A DNA stretch of 35,097 nt from Bacteroidales bacterium (GCA_016927695.1 JAFGME010000033.1:1-35097), one strand, 5' to 3'; positions 7,695-16,894 are shown, numbered from the stretch's first letter. Notes: generated from the letters alone by a model not told the origin. Made by a program: numbers and translations.

Positions 7695-7772
7695 ACCTGG
7701 TGAATTAATAAATTTCCCTTGTCAATCAGGCGGATTGTTTTATCCGGGACATATCCCGTATTGAGTTTTGTG

Positions 7773-7798
7773 GCTGTTTATCTCATCAAAGAAACAGC
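7773..7798. repeat. Short inverted repeat GCTGTTT...AAACAGC
   Basis: GCTGTTT (7773-7779) and AAACAGC (7792-7798) are perfect arms around a 12-base loop, in the gap between the T9SS gene and the dsbD-type gene. A 5-base hairpin CGGGA/TCCCG (7745-7758) precedes it. No T-run follows, so a terminator role is unproven; an operator for the downstream gene is also possible. Confidence 0.3.
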
Positions 7799-7893
7799 TA
7801 TTTATATGTTTTAATGTGAAAAGTGTTACTTTTACGCCCTGTAAACAATGAGGCTTTCGATGTAGTCACAAAGAAAAATTCAATATTTCAGTC

Positions 7894-10053
7894 ATGAAAA
7901 ACAGGCTTATTCTCAATCTGTTATCTTTTCTTTTTATATTTCCTGCCCTTTCACAGGTCCATGACCCGGTGAAGTGGACGTTTATGAAGAAGAATCTAGG
8001 CAACAGGGAATTTTTGCTTGAGTTTACTTCCTCCATAGAGAAGAATTGGCATTTGTACTCCCAGAATGTTCCGGATGGAGGCCCGGTAAGGACTTCTTTT
8101 AATTTCGACGAAATCAAAGGCTTTGAATTCGTGGACAAAGGCGTTGTTGTGGGGGAGTTTGATTCGTGGGATAAGGAAAACGACAGGGATTACAGAGTGA
8201 TTTTTACTGAGCCTGCAGGAGAAGAGGAATATGATCCGAATTTTGAAATGGTGGTAAAGTCGTTCGTACATGAAGCAGTTTTTCATGTAAAAATCAGGTT
8301 AACCACCGAAGAGCCCCTGGCAGTGAAGGGGTATCTTGAATTTATGTGTTGTGACGATACCAAATGTCTTCCGCCCGGTACGGTTGATTTTGAATTCCTC
8401 TTCAACGGGGCCGGCGCTGCCACAAACATCACCGGCGCACCGAAGGGCGAAAAGCCTCGCATTCAGGTTGAAACCCTTGATGTGAAAGGTGAAACTGTTT
8501 CTGCAGAAGGGCCTGAGGTTTCAGTTACAATTGATGAAATTAAAGCCGCAGAAAAAAGCTCTTTCTGGGATGTTATTATCGAAGCCATTTTATGGGGTTT
8601 TGTGGCCCTTTTTACCCCCTGTGTTTTCCCGATGATTCCGATGACCATTTCATTTTTTATGAAAGGTAGCCAGAACAAGCGCAAGGGCCGGATACAGGCA
8701 TCTGCTTACGGGATTTCCATCGTGCTTTTATACACGCTGCCCATTGCCATCATTATCCTGATCACTTATTTTGTGGGTGGCAAAACAGTGACCGCCGATA
8801 TCTTTAACTGGCTTTCCACACACTGGATCCCAAATATTCTGTTCTTTCTTATTTTTATTGTGTTTGCTGCTTCATTTCTTGGAATGTTTGAGATCGTTCT
8901 TCCCTCCTGGATGGTTAGCCGGGCCGATTCCAAAGCGGACAAAGGGGGCCTGATCGGTGCATTCTTTATGGCTTTGACACTCGTACTGGTTTCGTTTTCA
9001 TGCACCGGGCCCCTTGTCGGGACGGTGCTGGTGAAATCAGCCCAGGGAGAGATTTTTGAGCCCATCTTTGCCATGCTGGCCTTTTCAATCGCATTTGCTC
9101 TGCCTTTTACATTGTTTGCTTTTTTCCCGAGCTGGCTTCACCAGTTGCCAAAATCAGGCGGCTGGCTTAACTCGGTTAAAGTCGTACTGGGATTCATTGA
9201 AATAGCCCTGGGCCTTAAATTCCTCAGTATTGCCGATCAAACTTATCATTGGGGTATTCTTGACAGGGAGGTTTACCTGGCATTCTGGATTGTTATTTTT
9301 ACCCTGATGGGTTTCTATCTGCTGGGGAAACTTAAATTTGCCCACGATTCCGACATGAAATATTTACATGTTCCCCGTTTCGGACTGGCCATTATTGTTT
9401 TTGCTTTTGTGATATATCTGGTCCCCGGTATGTTCGGCGCCCCGCTCAAGGCCTTATCAGGTTATCTGCCTCCCCAGCAAACGCACGACTTCGATCTGAA
9501 TGCCATCATCAGGGATCAGGTTAAATCTGCAGGAATGAGTACTCATGTAACCAATGAGTCTTCTATCTGTGAAAAACCCAAATACGCCGATTTTCTTCAC
9601 CTTCCGCATGGACTTGAAGGGTACTTTGATTATGAACAGGGGCTGGCATGTGCAAAAAAACTCAACAAACCATTGTTTATCGATTTTACCGGCCACGGAT
9701 GTGTTAACTGCAGGGAAATGGAAGCAAACGTGTGGTCTGATCTCAGGGTGTTGAAACGACTGCAGGAGGACTTTGTCATCATCGCACTTTATGTAGATGA
9801 TAAAACGAGGCTTGCCGAAGATGAATGGATCGTCTCGGACTACGATGGTAAGGTCAAAAAATCCATAGGGAAAAAGTATGCCGACCTTCAGATTTCAAGG
9901 TTTAATATGAATGCCCAGCCCTATTATGTGTTGCTTGACCATAACGGAGAGCTTTTGGTGAAACCCAGGGCTTATGACCTTAATGTGGATGCCTTTGTCG
10001 AATTTCTTGACAATGGCCTTGCAGAATATAACCGGCGGATGAAGAAAAACTGA
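7894..10053 (+). CDS. dsbD: DsbD-type thiol:disulfide interchange protein / cytochrome c biogenesis transmembrane protein
   Basis: 719 residues in the three-part DsbD order. A signal peptide is followed by a periplasmic N-terminal domain (about 20-165) with C152 and C158 in CCDDTKCLPP, the C-x5-C spacing of the DsbD alpha domain. The membrane domain (about 225-510) has its two redox cysteines in FTPCVFPMIP (C243) and SFSCTGPLVG (C370). A C-terminal thioredoxin-like domain has GHGCVNC (C603/C606). The protein carries electrons from cytoplasmic thioredoxin to periplasmic disulfides, for disulfide isomerisation or cytochrome c maturation. All six redox cysteines are present, so it should be active. 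It appears monocistronic. The promoter is unclear; TACTTTTA at 7827-7834 is a near match to the -7 box. Confidence 0.92.
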   Translation: MKNRLILNLLSFLFIFPALSQVHDPVKWTFMKKNLGNREFLLEFTSSIEKNWHLYSQNVPDGGPVRTSFNFDEIKGFEFVDKGVVVGEFDSWDKENDRDYRVIFTEPAGEEEYDPNFEMVVKSFVHEAVFHVKIRLTTEEPLAVKGYLEFMCCDDTKCLPPGTVDFEFLFNGAGAATNITGAPKGEKPRIQVETLDVKGETVSAEGPEVSVTIDEIKAAEKSSFWDVIIEAILWGFVALFTPCVFPMIPMTISFFMKGSQNKRKGRIQASAYGISIVLLYTLPIAIIILITYFVGGKTVTADIFNWLSTHWIPNILFFLIFIVFAASFLGMFEIVLPSWMVSRADSKADKGGLIGAFFMALTLVLVSFSCTGPLVGTVLVKSAQGEIFEPIFAMLAFSIAFALPFTLFAFFPSWLHQLPKSGGWLNSVKVVLGFIEIALGLKFLSIADQTYHWGILDREVYLAFWIVIFTLMGFYLLGKLKFAHDSDMKYLHVPRFGLAIIVFAFVIYLVPGMFGAPLKALSGYLPPQQTHDFDLNAIIRDQVKSAGMSTHVTNESSICEKPKYADFLHLPHGLEGYFDYEQGLACAKKLNKPLFIDFTGHGCVNCREMEANVWSDLRVLKRLQEDFVIIALYVDDKTRLAEDEWIVSDYDGKVKKSIGKKYADLQISRFNMNAQPYYVLLDHNGELLVKPRAYDLNVDAFVEFLDNGLAEYNRRMKKN

Positions 10054-10152
10054 TTTTAACAGTTTTTTAACATGATGATCTGTCCTGATGATGTGGATTA
10101 TGGGTAATTTTAGCCCTTTAAAGTATTGAAGTACTAAATTCGATGCATTGCT

Positions 10153-11919
10153 ATGAAAACCGTATACAAATTATCATTTCGTTTTGCCATGATAAGCATT
10201 ATGGCAATATTCTCAGGGCCGGCATCTGCCCAGTTATTCACCGACATCAATGCAGGTTTGCAGGGAGTGTACTACAGCCATGCCGAATGGGGAGATTTTG
10301 ACAATGATAAAGACCTTGACCTCCTTATTTCAGGGGCCACATCCGGCGGTGCATCCTCCACAAAGATATATATCAACGAAAACGGAGTTTTTTCTGTTTT
10401 GACTGCCGGATTGGAGAATGTTCAGAAAGGGGTGGTTACCTGGGGGGACTTTGATAATGACGGAGATCTGGATATTCTTGTAAGCGGGGAAACCGATGGT
10501 CAGAAAACCATCGTTTATCGTAATTCTGAAGGCGGTTTTGAAGAACTGCCCCTGAATATACCTTATTTCAGCGCTTTCAGTTATGCCTGCTGGGCCGATT
10601 ATGACAGCGACGGCGACCTTGACTTCTTTATCTCAGGCAACTGGGATTCAAGGATTTATGAAAATGATGGGGAGGGTGCATTCACCGATATTGAAGCCGG
10701 GATTCCGGGATTGAACAGCCCGCGTGCCGATTGGGGCGACTATGATAATGACGGCGACCCCGACCTGATCCTGACCGGAGATACCGGTGGGGGGATGGCT
10801 GCCTGGATTTACAGGAATGATAATGGAATTTTTGAACAGGTTGTTCCGGGTCTCACCGGCCTTTGTGCAGGTTCAGTGGAGTGGGGCGACTATGACAGCG
10901 ACAACGATGCAGATATTCTGATCATGGGTTTTGACGATATTCTTGAACCTCTTGCCGAAGTATTCAGGAACGACGGTGATGATTTTTTTACAAGGATATA
11001 TGCCGGACTTGCCCCGGTGGCTATGGGAAGGGTAACATGGGGTGATTACGAAAATGACGGGGACCTGGATATACTCCTTACCGGAAAAATTGCCGGGTGT
11101 GGAACCTTTACCACAGCGGTTTACGAAAACCTTGGAAACGATATATTCAATGAATTGTCATCTTCAGGGCTGCCTGCCGCCCAGAACAGCTATGCTGCCT
11201 GGGGTGATTTTGACAACGACGGCGATCTGGATGTTTTGCTTTGCGGACAAGGCAACTCTGCCCCATTTGCCAGGATATACCGGAATGATGCCGCCTTACC
11301 CAACCACACTCCTTCAGCCCCCGGAAACCTTCAATCCCAGATCAACGGTGAAACTGTCGTCCTTTCATGGGATAAGGCCACTGACAATGAGACACCTCAG
11401 GATGGGCTTACCTACAACATCCGCATAAGTGCCTTGCCCCAGGAGTGCGATCTCCTTTCGCCAATGGCACACATTGACGACGGTTACAGACTGGTGGCTG
11501 CCACCGGAAATTGCGGGTTGTTGAATGAATTCAGGATTACCGGTCTCAGTTTCGGTACGTACTACTGGAGTGTTCAAACCATTGACAATGCATACAGCCC
11601 TTCACCCTTTTCACCGGAGCAGAGTTTTACAATCGGAATAACGGGGATAGAGAACAATCTTACAACAAATAATACAATACACATCTTTCCAAATCCTGCC
11701 GGTGACAGGGTAATCCTTCAAATCGACAAACCCCGTGACCGGACGGGATTACCCCAAACAGTGAAAGTCATCAACAGCGCCGGCGGAGAGGTAATGCATT
11801 TTTCAGGGATCAATGATTACCATGAACTGGACATAAGCAGCCTGGGCCCCGGGGTGTACCATTTGCTGGTATCTGATGATGTGTCTGTTTCTGCCGCTCC
11901 TCTCATTATTTCAAGATAA
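10153..11919 (+). CDS. Secreted FG-GAP/VCBS seven-repeat propeller protein with FN3-like domain and T9SS type A sorting domain
   Basis: 588 residues with signal peptide (MKTVYKLSFRFAMISIMAIF, cut after ASAQ). Seven repeats of about 50 residues (residues 35-380) each carry a W-[GA]-D-[FY]-[DE]-[ND/SD]-D-x-D-x-D core followed by [LIF]xxG, e.g. WGDFDNDGDLDILVSG. Their DxDxDG loops are typical calcium sites, and seven units are what a closed seven-bladed integrin-type beta-propeller needs. An FN3-like domain follows (APGNLQSQINGETVVLSWDK to EQSFTI). The end is a type A sorting domain (IHIFPNPAGDRVILQI, VINSAGGEV, LDISSLGPGVYHLLV). Likely an exported, calcium-stabilised surface or extracellular protein; ligand unknown. 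Confidence 0.88.
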   Translation: MKTVYKLSFRFAMISIMAIFSGPASAQLFTDINAGLQGVYYSHAEWGDFDNDKDLDLLISGATSGGASSTKIYINENGVFSVLTAGLENVQKGVVTWGDFDNDGDLDILVSGETDGQKTIVYRNSEGGFEELPLNIPYFSAFSYACWADYDSDGDLDFFISGNWDSRIYENDGEGAFTDIEAGIPGLNSPRADWGDYDNDGDPDLILTGDTGGGMAAWIYRNDNGIFEQVVPGLTGLCAGSVEWGDYDSDNDADILIMGFDDILEPLAEVFRNDGDDFFTRIYAGLAPVAMGRVTWGDYENDGDLDILLTGKIAGCGTFTTAVYENLGNDIFNELSSSGLPAAQNSYAAWGDFDNDGDLDVLLCGQGNSAPFARIYRNDAALPNHTPSAPGNLQSQINGETVVLSWDKATDNETPQDGLTYNIRISALPQECDLLSPMAHIDDGYRLVAATGNCGLLNEFRITGLSFGTYYWSVQTIDNAYSPSPFSPEQSFTIGITGIENNLTTNNTIHIFPNPAGDRVILQIDKPRDRTGLPQTVKVINSAGGEVMHFSGINDYHELDISSLGPGVYHLLVSDDVSVSAAPLIISR

Positions 11920-12053
11920 AGGTTGATGGTATGATCAACTGATGTAATTTTGTGGACCCGTTTAGTGTAATTGTTTTCCAGGATACCTTAACGGGCCTGA
12001 TATCGTTTATTATTATTATAAATGTAAATGAAAATCTGAAACAGAAAACAGTT

Positions 12054-13070
12054 ATGAGAAGAATAAGATTAGGATTAAAGGGATTTGGCGAAATTCCAAG
12101 GCATATTTTCCGGATGTGCCTGAATGACGACCGTATAGAGGTTGTTGCCATTTCCGATTTTGGAAGGCCGGAAATATTAAGTTACCTGGTGGCCGCGGAA
12201 GTCAAGGGAGCGGTCGAAGCTAAAATCGAAGGCAACTTTCTTGTTTCGTCAAATGGAAAGGCCAGAATAGTGAAAGGTGGAGAACCGGGACAGATACCCT
12301 GGGATATGTTTGACGTGGATGTTGTGGTTGACGGCACCTGGTCCTTTAGGACACGCGATGATATGGCCAAACATTTGGATGCAGGGGCACAAAGGGTTAT
12401 TTTGACTTCCCTGCCGCTGGATCCCATTGACAGGGTTGTCATCAAGGGGGTGAACGACCATACCATAAAGCATACCGATAAACTTGTATCAGCCGGATCG
12501 GCGACTACCAATGCTGCTGCCATCATGCTCAGGATACTGTCGGAGAATTTCGGCATTGACTATGCCATGCTTACCACTGTTCATTCCTATACTTCCGACC
12601 AGCCCCTGAGAGACAAGGCGGGAAGGGATTTCAGAAGAAGCCGTTCGGCGGCGGAGAACATCATTCCGGTGGATACCATGACGCCTTTATGGATTCAGCA
12701 CATTATGCCCGAATTTAAGGGCAAAATCGATGGAATTGCCATGAACGTTCCTGTTCCCAACGGATCGCTGTTAGACTTGACGGTTGTAATGCCTAAAGGA
12801 GGTTTCTCAAAGGATCAGATCAACCAGGCTGTTGAGAAAGAGGCCAAAAAGATTCCGGATATCCTTGAGGTGGTCGATGATCCTATCGTTTCATCTGATG
12901 TGATCGATAACAGCCATTCACTTGTTTTTGATAAAATGGCCACCATGATCTCTCCCGGGAGAATGGTCAAGACGCTGACATGGTATCACAGCGCTTTCGC
13001 CATGGCAGCCAGGATCAAGGAATTAATTATTGCTTACCATGAAACCGATAAAAAAGGAGGTGTATTATGA
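12054..13070 (+). CDS. GAPDH-family protein lacking catalytic residues (probable pseudoenzyme)
   Basis: 338 residues, clearly homologous over the whole length to the canonical GAPDH encoded immediately downstream. Functional positions differ. The catalytic Cys position (SNASC150TTN downstream) reads SAGSA150TTN here (GCG, Ala). Phosphate-site R231 is N231 and G209 of the TTG motif is M209. The GFGRIG dinucleotide loop is GFGEIP, and the NAD-contacting Asn of DNEWGYS is Ser in HSAFAMA. H177 and the AAENIIP motif remain. The reading frame is intact and the length normal, so it is not a decaying pseudogene. The start ATG 12054 aligns with the family N-terminus; an upstream ATG at 11952 would add 34 unalignable residues. 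It overlaps the next gene by 4 bases (ATGA). A regulatory or structural partner of GAPDH is inferred. Confidence 0.87.
   Translation: MRRIRLGLKGFGEIPRHIFRMCLNDDRIEVVAISDFGRPEILSYLVAAEVKGAVEAKIEGNFLVSSNGKARIVKGGEPGQIPWDMFDVDVVVDGTWSFRTRDDMAKHLDAGAQRVILTSLPLDPIDRVVIKGVNDHTIKHTDKLVSAGSATTNAAAIMLRILSENFGIDYAMLTTVHSYTSDQPLRDKAGRDFRRSRSAAENIIPVDTMTPLWIQHIMPEFKGKIDGIAMNVPVPNGSLLDLTVVMPKGGFSKDQINQAVEKEAKKIPDILEVVDDPIVSSDVIDNSHSLVFDKMATMISPGRMVKTLTWYHSAFAMAARIKELIIAYHETDKKGGVL
13055..13060 (+). promoter_or_regulatory. Strong Shine-Dalgarno AGGAGG for the canonical gap gene
   Basis: AGGAGG lies 6 bases before the ATG at 13067, inside the last codons of the GAPDH-like gene. Most genes here have no such site. 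With the ATGA overlap it points to controlled, coupled production of the two proteins. Confidence 0.7.
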
Positions 13071-14071
13071 AAGTTGCGATCAACGGATTCGGAAGAATCG
13101 GACGTTCGGTATTCAGGATACTGAACCATCGTAAAGATATTGATATTGTTGCCATCAATGACCTTTTCGACAATGCAGTACTTGCCTACCTGCTGAAATA
13201 TGACACTGTCATGAAGGGCTTTGGCGAGGACATCAGATTAGAGGGCGATTATCTTATTACGCCCAATGAAAGCGTGAAAATGCTGAGTATTAAAAACATA
13301 GAGGAACTTCCCTGGAAGGAACTGGGCGTGGATATTGTGGTCGAGTCTACCGGTGTTTTCCGGTCAAGGGAGAAACTTGAACCGCATTTGAAAGCAGGTG
13401 CAAAAAGGGTGATTCTTACCGTTCCCGCCAAGGATGAAATAGACTACACTGTGGTCATTGGCGTAAATGATGAAGGCCTCCGCCCGGAACACAGGATTGT
13501 CTCGAATGCAAGCTGCACAACAAACTGTCTGGCTCCTATGGCAAAGATACTTCATGAAAACTTCGGGATCAAAGAGGGTTTGATGACCACAACCCATGCC
13601 TACACCAATGATCAGCGTCTTGCTGACGTACCGCATAAAGACTGGAGAAGAGGCCGTGCCGCCGCTGAAAACATCATTCCCACCACCACCGGAGCAGCTA
13701 AAGCTGTGGGTGTCGTAATTCCCGCCCTCAAGGGCAAACTCGATGGAATGGCCTCCAGGGTACCCGTGCCTGACGGTTCGGTGGTCGACCTGGTGGTTGA
13801 AGTGGAAAAGGATGTCACCCTCGAAGACGTGAATGCTTCGGTGAGAATGGCCGCCCAGACCCCCGGAATGAAGAAAGTGCTCCTTTATTCAGACGCCAAG
13901 CTGGTGTCGTCCGATATTGTGGGAATGCCGTATTCTTCCATTTATGATGCTGAGTTTACCAGGGTATTGGGTAAACGCATTATAAAAACACTGAACTGGT
14001 ACGACAACGAATGGGGTTACTCAAACCGGGTGGTGGATCTGATCGACCTGATGCGTGAATTTGGCGATTAA
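13067..14071 (+). CDS. gap: Type I glyceraldehyde-3-phosphate dehydrogenase
   Basis: 334 residues, normal length. It oxidises and phosphorylates glyceraldehyde 3-phosphate to 1,3-bisphosphoglycerate with NAD(P)+ in glycolysis/gluconeogenesis. Visible residues: INGFGRIGR (G7, G9, G12) for dinucleotide binding, N31-D32 (Asp favours NAD over NADP), catalytic C150 in SNASCTTNC, H177 in TTTHAYTNDQ, phosphate sites T208-G209 and R231 in SRVPVPDGS, and N314 in DNEWGYSNR. All catalytic positions are intact. The ATG overlaps the stop of the preceding GAPDH-like gene (ATGA) and has a strong Shine-Dalgarno. No other glycolytic gene is adjacent. Confidence 0.96.
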   Translation: MKVAINGFGRIGRSVFRILNHRKDIDIVAINDLFDNAVLAYLLKYDTVMKGFGEDIRLEGDYLITPNESVKMLSIKNIEELPWKELGVDIVVESTGVFRSREKLEPHLKAGAKRVILTVPAKDEIDYTVVIGVNDEGLRPEHRIVSNASCTTNCLAPMAKILHENFGIKEGLMTTTHAYTNDQRLADVPHKDWRRGRAAAENIIPTTTGAAKAVGVVIPALKGKLDGMASRVPVPDGSVVDLVVEVEKDVTLEDVNASVRMAAQTPGMKKVLLYSDAKLVSSDIVGMPYSSIYDAEFTRVLGKRIIKTLNWYDNEWGYSNRVVDLIDLMREFGD

Positions 14072-14247
14072 GCCGTTGCTTTCATAATCCACAGGATTTA
14101 CATATACCCCTTATTTCGGGTTATTCATTGCAAAGAAGAATTGTTCTTTATGAGATTATCCGGGGGAAGGCTGTATGGAATGTTGTATTGCCGGGGATCC
14201 ATACCGGACAGGCGGCGATGATTAACGGGACAGCAAATTGCCGGGTA

Positions 14248-16842
14248 TCACCGCAACAGGGTAACCGAGCCTTTTAAGGTCCGCATCATTGTGCCCGTAA
14301 GTGTTTTCTCAAATACATCGCAAACAAAATAATAAACACCTTCACTGCACGGCTGGCCGTTTGTCTGGTCTTTTCCATCCCACAATACATAGGGATCATC
14401 CGTTTCAAATACGACACTTCCCCAACGGTTGAAGATGGATATTTTGATTTTTTCCACTGAATTTATCGGAAAAGGAGGGTCAAGAAAAGGTACCTCTTTC
14501 GGTGGGAAAGGCATAAAAAGATCGTTCACATAATCGCCGTTTGGCGTGAACACATTGGGCAACCTGTACCTGCCGCATGCGTCCAGGGAAACACATTCGG
14601 TATTTCCCGGGGGGCTCTCGTTCCATAATGAATCAAGTGCAGTAACGGTAAAACAACCTACAATGGACGGGGGGGATGTTTCAAAGATGTAAGTGTTCAG
14701 AACAGTTGAATCATGAAGTGTCATTTCTCCGTTTTCAGTTTCCGAGTAATAGATGTAGTAGGTGAGATCTTCCTGCCGGCAGGTGTCGGGGTATGTCCAG
14801 GAGAGAAGGTTGTTGTACATATCGCAGTTTGTCTCTACGGTAAGCGCCGGGGCACAGGGGGGAACATTGTCGACCGGTGTGCCACAGTTTTCCTGGGAAA
14901 AGTTGTATATGGGACTGACCAGTCCCGGTGTGCTGTAATCTCCCACTGTACGGATAATGTAACAATACTCCAATCCATTCACCAGGCCTGTGTCCTGGTA
15001 AAAAAGTTGATACGTCGTATCATATAAAAGGTATTTATTGCTGTCGGGTTCAAACCTGTATATTTCATAAATGTCATTTTTCCAGGGAACATTATCCTGC
15101 CAGTTCAGGATCAGTTTTCTGTCGGTTTCAAAGACTGATAAAAACGGGGAGGAGGCTGTCCGGGTGGAACCTATTTTGAAGAAATCACCCGGTGTGTTGT
15201 TGTAAAAGTCAACTCTGTAGGTATATCCCTGCGTAGCTGTGTTAAGACCGGTATCGATAAACAAAGTATCGTTCAGATCTGAGTATTGAGCAATGACTTC
15301 CTCGTTTTGACCGCTTTCATTGCTTTGTCGTACGAGTTTATAGATAAATGGCCCGGGGGTCTGGCTAAAGTCCAGTTCGGTGGGTTTTGACCAGGCGATG
15401 TACATGTTGCCATCATCACCGCCAGTGGTTTCAACACTTACATTGGTGATAATGGGCACATCTTTTCTGAGGCTAGCACAAACCTCCTCAGAGGCATAAC
15501 TTTCCGCCCCATCCTGAAAATATGCGGTGACCATATAGCAGTACTCAATGCCATGAATCAGCCCGGCGCCGTTATCATCATCCACCAATGCAGTGTCGTT
15601 CACATTTTCAGTGATTGCAATCAGGGAATAACCTGTGTAGGCGGGAACTCCTGTTTCACAATGCCCCGGGAAAAACCCATAGTATTCATTTTTCCGGTAA
15701 ATCCTGTATCCAAAGGCATTTACACAAATGCTTTTGTCCCATGAAAGACGGATTGTGTTGCCAAGGGGCACTGCTTCAGGGTTTTCCGGCGCCGGGGCCA
15801 CCACCGTGATGTTTACGGTTTTATATGAGGTAAGGTTTAATGTATCGTTGTTGTCGGTGGCTTTGAAGTAGGTTGGATGAGGATTTTTCTGAACATGGCT
15901 GCAGTTGGTGTTCCATGAAAAGAGGGCTGAATCCGTTTCCAATAACTGAAACTGGGCCGGGGAATCCGTCACCTGGAAAGGACTGCCAGTTGCGCTGAGT
16001 ACAACATTATCCCCGTCAGGATCAGAAGCAGTAACGGAAAATTTTAAATAATCGCCGGCTTCAACACAGGTATCGTCAATGGTCTCAATTTCCGGGGGAT
16101 AATTGGCGCAGGCAATGATTTTAATCTGCAGGTCGCGGGTAACGTACCCGATCCTTTGACCTTTGCGCCATTCTTCAATAATGAATGCAACGTTATATTC
16201 ACCCTGAAGCTCCGGGCTGTCCCAAATTATGTCGCCTGTATAGGGATCGATGGCAAAAAGTGTGGAAGCCTGCGGAAACTCAAATCCGGGGATAGGCAAT
16301 CCGTTGGCGCCCCTGCATTCAACGAGTTTATACGACAGGCTGTCACCATCGGGATCATAAGTGCCCGGATTGTGTATATAGACCCGGTTAACGCAGCCGT
16401 AATCCAGGGGAGGGTTCAGCAGCACCACGGAATTGTTGTTGCCCAGGAAAGGATTGATGACCAGCTCGGTTTCGATATAGAAAGGGATATTCACAGAATT
16501 GGGTATATTAATGATCCCGTAGTTCCGGTTAGGATCTTCGAGCGATATTTTATAGGTAGCCGGGCCTGTATAGGTGTGCAGGCCGATGTAGATATTCCTT
16601 CGTATATAGGGTGTGAGGTCGACGTAATTGTTGCGCGGTACAATGGCGGAGGTCCCGTCCCCCCATTTGATTTCCAGTTCGGGGCGGTCGGCAGGGCTGG
16701 GGGCATAGGTATAGGTGATCAGGGTGATTTCGTAGGTAAGGTCAGCAATATGCCTGTAAATAATTTCACCAGCACGTTCATGTGTGGCCCATGAAACAAG
16801 ACAAATAGTAACAGACAATAATGACAGAAGTACTTTTTTCAT
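14248..16842 (-). CDS. Large secreted protein with fibronectin-type repeats and T9SS type B (gliding-motility-associated) sorting domain
   Basis: 864 residues from ATG 16842 (MKKVLLSLLSVTICLVSWAT, signal peptide); the in-frame ATG 15 bases upstream is less likely. The N-terminal region (THERAGEIIYRHIADLTYEI, then IKWGDGT) resembles the first domain of large gliding-associated Bacteroidota surface proteins. Next come cadherin-like/Ig segments (DPDGDSLSYKL, SDPDGDNVVLSAT) and several FN3-like units with xxxYRIYR/YEIYRF strands and xxGLEYCYxV. The C-terminus is a classic type B domain: LPNVFTPNGDYVNDLF, KISIFNRWGSVVFE, LWDGKDQTNGQPCSEGVYYF. Such proteins pass through T9SS and become surface-attached or released. 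Function unassigned. It converges with gap and diverges from rel. Confidence 0.87.
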   Translation of the reverse strand: MKKVLLSLLSVTICLVSWATHERAGEIIYRHIADLTYEITLITYTYAPSPADRPELEIKWGDGTSAIVPRNNYVDLTPYIRRNIYIGLHTYTGPATYKISLEDPNRNYGIINIPNSVNIPFYIETELVINPFLGNNNSVVLLNPPLDYGCVNRVYIHNPGTYDPDGDSLSYKLVECRGANGLPIPGFEFPQASTLFAIDPYTGDIIWDSPELQGEYNVAFIIEEWRKGQRIGYVTRDLQIKIIACANYPPEIETIDDTCVEAGDYLKFSVTASDPDGDNVVLSATGSPFQVTDSPAQFQLLETDSALFSWNTNCSHVQKNPHPTYFKATDNNDTLNLTSYKTVNITVVAPAPENPEAVPLGNTIRLSWDKSICVNAFGYRIYRKNEYYGFFPGHCETGVPAYTGYSLIAITENVNDTALVDDDNGAGLIHGIEYCYMVTAYFQDGAESYASEEVCASLRKDVPIITNVSVETTGGDDGNMYIAWSKPTELDFSQTPGPFIYKLVRQSNESGQNEEVIAQYSDLNDTLFIDTGLNTATQGYTYRVDFYNNTPGDFFKIGSTRTASSPFLSVFETDRKLILNWQDNVPWKNDIYEIYRFEPDSNKYLLYDTTYQLFYQDTGLVNGLEYCYIIRTVGDYSTPGLVSPIYNFSQENCGTPVDNVPPCAPALTVETNCDMYNNLLSWTYPDTCRQEDLTYYIYYSETENGEMTLHDSTVLNTYIFETSPPSIVGCFTVTALDSLWNESPPGNTECVSLDACGRYRLPNVFTPNGDYVNDLFMPFPPKEVPFLDPPFPINSVEKIKISIFNRWGSVVFETDDPYVLWDGKDQTNGQPCSEGVYYFVCDVFEKTLTGTMMRTLKGSVTLLR

Positions 16843-16873
16843 CACCCGACCGGTCAAATTCCTTTTCTCGCAT

Positions 16874-16881
16874 CAAAGTTA
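16874..16881 (-). promoter_or_regulatory. -7 promoter box TAACTTTG for the T9SS type B gene
   Basis: On the minus strand TAACTTTG matches TAnnTTTG, 32 bases before the ATG at 16842. It is only 13 bases from the oppositely oriented rel box at 16895-16902, so the two divergent promoters are interleaved. Confidence 0.5.
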
Positions 16882-16894
16882 CAATATTTTGATA

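Noticed and set aside
10063-10076. 14-base match TTTTTTAACATGAT shared with 5516-5529
   Set aside because: The match is short and AT-rich, the flanks do not align, and only one of the two copies is part of an inverted repeat. Chance similarity is the simplest reading.
11952-12053. Upstream ATG extending the GAPDH-like protein by 34 residues
   Set aside because: The extra residues do not align with GAPDH, whose N-terminus corresponds to the ATG at 12054.
12054-13070. Considered calling the first GAPDH-family gene a pseudogene
   Set aside because: The frame is intact, length is normal, many structural motifs remain and it is translationally coupled to gap. Residue loss is limited to functional sites.
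14072-14247. Gap between gap and the type B gene checked for an RNA gene or terminator
   Set aside because: No cloverleaf, strong hairpin with T-run or open frame with protein features is visible.
16156-16794. Long (212-codon) plus-strand open frame inside the T9SS type B gene
   Set aside because: It is antisense to a well-supported gene with signal peptide and type B domain. The peptide resembles the complement of that coding sequence and has no domain features.
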